From positions 1 through 7,565 of the forward strand of contig VBKY01000236.1 in the NCBI GenBank assembly GCA_005879255.1: a DNA stretch of 7,565 nt, given 5' to 3'. Numbering within the stretch: the stretch's first letter is position 1; each line of letters begins with the position of its first letter. The DNA comes from Deltaproteobacteria bacterium. GTDB taxonomy: Bacteria > Desulfobacterota_B > Binatia > UBA9968. Positions 5,945 through 7,565 of the stretch are shown here, piece by piece. Both the position numbers and the translations under genes were made by a program. The notes below the pieces were generated by a model that saw nothing but the letters and a program-made list of their open reading frames with translations, did not search any database and was not told where the DNA came from.

Positions 5945-6254
5945 TTATTCCGTCGTAAAGCTTACTTGCAGGTCACCAATCTCTTTGACCGAGCGTCCAC
6001 AATACCGCTGCAAAAGATCGACGATTTGGCGACAGAATGGTCCATCGTCAAAAACCAGACTGCCGCTATAGTTCTGGTTTTCATGCTCAATCACTAAATA
6101 GCATGTATTCGAGGCACCCCCCCGCGTGAACGTAGATCAAGACGCCGACTTCACCCTTCACTATCTTAACATCACCGAATCGCATTTGCGTCCAAACCGG
6201 CGGCCAGTTTGGAATGCCATGGTAACTCATTAACGGATGATCCCTGAGCTTCAC
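5945..6254 (-). pseudogene. Small gene of unknown function broken by one base at a C7 run
   Basis: The minus strand from GTG 6254 (or ATG 6230) reads KLRDHPLMSYHGIPNWPPVW, continues through KGEVGVLIYVHA and then meets a run of seven G (6117-6123 as C), after which the frame stops at TGA 6087-6089. Removing one G restores GGASNTCYLVIEHEN, YSGSLVFDDGPFC, LLQRYCGRSVKEIGDLQVSF and a natural stop at 5945-5947, giving about 102 residues (94 from the ATG). The LRDHPLMSYxGxPxWPPxW opening and the GxxIxEIGDL ending recall short uncharacterised proteins of soil bacteria. Both halves are clearly protein-like and join exactly at the homopolymer, so this is a single-base disruption. It may be true inactivation, slippage (including phase variation) or a read error. 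No good ribosome site is seen at either start. Confidence 0.72.
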
Positions 6255-6645
6255 AAAATTGTGCACAACTTGAGCCTTGGCAATCCCCTTTTCGGCAAGA
6301 TTTTTGGGCAGGACTCGCCAGCTCAGTTAGGTTCTGCGCTGAAGGTCTCGAGCAAGTATTGTACCCTCGCCCCTCGATGTTAGACGTGGAAGCTTTGAAG
6401 AAATTACGTCTATTTATGTGAGTTTACAGTCCACTTGACTGAACGGCCATTTTGCCTGCTAAAAGCGATCAGCAATGTAATCAGGTCGCTGCGCTTGCAG
6501 AGCGAGAGCGATCAGGCGACTCGCATACCTCGGAAGAAGCTCACACGTGGGAAGAATCAGGATGCGATGCTTAATAAAGTATGTGCTACAAACGCTCTTG
6601 GAGGCGGAAGGGCTCGCTTTGGCTCCGGCCCAATAATGGGGTGCA
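6255..6645. other. Gap without a supported gene
   Basis: About 390 bases lie between two broken minus-strand genes. The frame of the downstream pseudogene remains open leftward-reading from about 6330 (L-P-K-N-L-A-E-K-G-I-A-K-A), which may mean a longer original N-terminus. Frames at 6435-6662 (+) and 6459-6683 (-) overlap each other, lack ribosome sites and resemble nothing, so I do not call them. A seven-base inverted repeat, TAGACGT (6381-6387) and ACGTCTA (6406-6412), with an 18-base loop is present, without a T run. Confidence 0.45.
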
Positions 6646-7391
6646 TCATAGTTGCTCTTTGATCGGAAATGCGAAAAATTCAACGAATCGTTCGAAAATA
6701 CTCCGTGACCGCCACTGTTCGTAAGTTATTTGCTGAGAATACTTCAAATCTTCCTGAAAGATTTCTTCGAGCCGATGAGCGATGCCACTATCATAGACCG
6801 TCAGATTGATTTCTTGGTTCAAGGCAAAAGATCGATTATCGAAGTTGGTGCTGCCGATCGTCGACCAGATTCCGTCGATCACTATGGTCTTGGCGTGCAT
6901 GAGCGAGGCTTTGTACTCGAAAACTTGAACGCCTCCGAGAAGAAGTGGGCCATAGTGGCTGCGGCTCGTGGAGTAAGTGAGTTGACTGTCTATCTCGCCC
7001 GGTAATAGTACGACGACCCTCGGGTGGCCGCTTTCACCAGAGCCTCGGTCATAACGTCATCGGGGATGAAGTATGAGTTAGTAATGAGAATTGATTTCTT
7101 TGCCGAGTTGATCGAAAGCAGGAACAGCATGTAATTTTGAAAGCTGCCACCTGTGGGGGAACTCTTCACGACTTGTGCCGGCAGATTGCCAATTGACTCA
7201 ACACGCGGAAAATAGCCGTCGCCGCCAATGGCAATGCCAGTGGTTTCGAGCCAACTCTCCGCGAAGGCCGCTTGCAGGAATCTCACTGCTGGACCTTCGA
7301 TTCGCGCGTTCGTATCGCGCCAATGTTCCGGCATCCGCCCGTTGCCCGTCCATGCTATTCCGTAGCCGCCGGTAAATCCGATTTGACCATC
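6646..7391 (-). pseudogene. Broken phospholipase D family / cardiolipin synthase-like gene
   Basis: Read leftward, the remnant starts abruptly at DGQIGFTGG, the sequence just after the first HKD motif, then MPEHWRDTNARIEGPAV, a typical cardiolipin-synthase-like stretch, then ITNSYFIPDD and AATRG. At 7017 one G is missing from a G run; the frame then ends in S-S-Y-Y-Y-R-A-R and a stop. In the next frame it continues without loss: VVVLLPGEIDS, SRSHYGPLLLGGVQVFEY, then the second HKD motif HAKTIVID followed by GSTNFDNRSFALNQEINL, and runs to TGA at 6646-6648. Intact proteins of this type have two HKD motifs and some 400-480 residues, and transfer phosphatidyl groups at the inner membrane. Here the first half, with the H and K of motif 1, is absent, and the gene is frameshifted, so it should be inactive. 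No start codon is visible. Confidence 0.88.
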
Positions 7392-7565
7392 AATACGACC
7401 GCTTCTTGGAGAAGTGTGACGCGTCGTCTCGGGAGTACGAGATTCTCAAAAACGGCCCCCTAGTGAGCCATCGCAAAGACGGTCATTACGAGCGCATAAT
7501 AGAAATCGCCTGCGAAGTGCCAGAAGCGCAAATGCTTCTTGCTATTGCGAGGCGGCTCTATCCCG
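7376..7565 (+). CDS. 5'-truncated, partial gene; paralogue of the 5521-5772 protein
   Basis: The frame is open from just after a TAA at 7373-7375 to the window edge (63 codons) and reads HQYDRFLEKCDASSREYEIL, then HRKDGHYERIIEIACEVPEA, then LLAIARRLYP. It aligns without gaps with residues 12-68 of the protein at 5521-5772: YD, L, CD, S, EY, K and H, I-x-C-x-V-x-EA, LA-x-A-x-R and P are shared. Relative to that paralogue only about the first ten residues are missing, and no ATG or GTG lies between the TAA and the homologous core; a TTG at 7406 would start inside it. The 3' end lies beyond the window. It abuts, and by a few bases overlaps, the end of the broken PLD gene on the opposite strand, so its 5' end seems to have been lost in the same event. 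It may be non-functional. Confidence 0.68.
   Translation, partial: MRFDHQYDRFLEKCDASSREYEILKNGPLVSHRKDGHYERIIEIACEVPEAQMLLAIARRLYP

Noticed and set aside
6435..6683. Overlapping forward and reverse frames of about 75 residues
   Set aside because: No family resemblance, TTG or weak starts without ribosome sites, and one partly covers the end of the PLD remnant.
7392..7450. Minus-strand continuation (R-H-T-S-P-R-S-G-R-I-D-G) as the first HKD motif of the PLD gene
   Set aside because: The His-to-Asp spacing is wrong for HxKx4D and the same bases encode the clearly conserved small-protein paralogue on the plus strand, so the homology breaks there.

Overview
The window looks like chromosomal DNA of a free-living, probably soil-type Gram-negative bacterium. 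The base composition is moderate. There are two lipobox lipoproteins, a carotenoid-desaturase-type FAD oxidoreductase, a CBS-pair protein, a stand-alone receiver protein, remnants of LigD and of a cardiolipin-synthase-like PLD protein, and several short proteins of uncharacterised type. This mix brings Acidobacteriota, Verrucomicrobiota or soil Proteobacteria to mind, but nothing here (no rRNA, tRNA or marker protein) fixes the phylum. I see no tRNA, rRNA, CRISPR array, transposase or intact mobile element.

Left part (1-3742) is ordinary and mostly intact. It holds a CBS-pair protein (+, 115-546) and, converging on it, a 481-residue FAD/NAD-binding oxidoreductase (-, 867-2312). A divergent intergenic region follows, carrying a possible sigma-54 type -24/-12 element, and then a 231-residue lipoprotein with two tandem copies of one small beta-rich module (+, 2467-3162). 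Converging on that are a 55-residue lipoprotein/membrane protein (-, 3327-3494) and, just upstream of it on the same strand, a 68-residue Cys-rich protein (-, 3536-3742).

Right part (about 3780-7565) reads like a gene graveyard with a few survivors. It has a short remnant of the C-terminus of an ATP-dependent DNA ligase of LigD type (3792-3865), a possible remnant of a FixJ-like receiver domain (4253-4353), and two or three unrecognised short ORFs. An intact single-domain response regulator (+, 5062-5493) is followed by a small protein of unknown function (-, 5521-5772). A small gene is broken by one base at a seven-C run (-, 5945-6254). A PLD/cardiolipin-synthase gene has a frameshift and a missing N-terminal half (-, 6646-7391). 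The window ends inside a 5'-truncated paralogue of the 5521-5772 protein (+, 7376-7565). At about 7376-7397 two divergently oriented genes, both without their 5' ends, are joined head to head.

The genes do not form an obvious pathway. Envelope lipoproteins, a PLD-family phospholipid enzyme, a CBS sensor, a receiver protein and a DNA-repair ligase would fit a stress or envelope accessory region that is being eroded, but that is inference. I find no convincing new defence, mobile or biosynthetic system. The best leads are the paralogous pair of unknown small proteins, the truncation junction, the homopolymer frameshift and the duplicated-module lipoprotein with its possible sigma-54 promoter. 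Several frameshifts lie in short homopolymers, so read errors are a live alternative for those.
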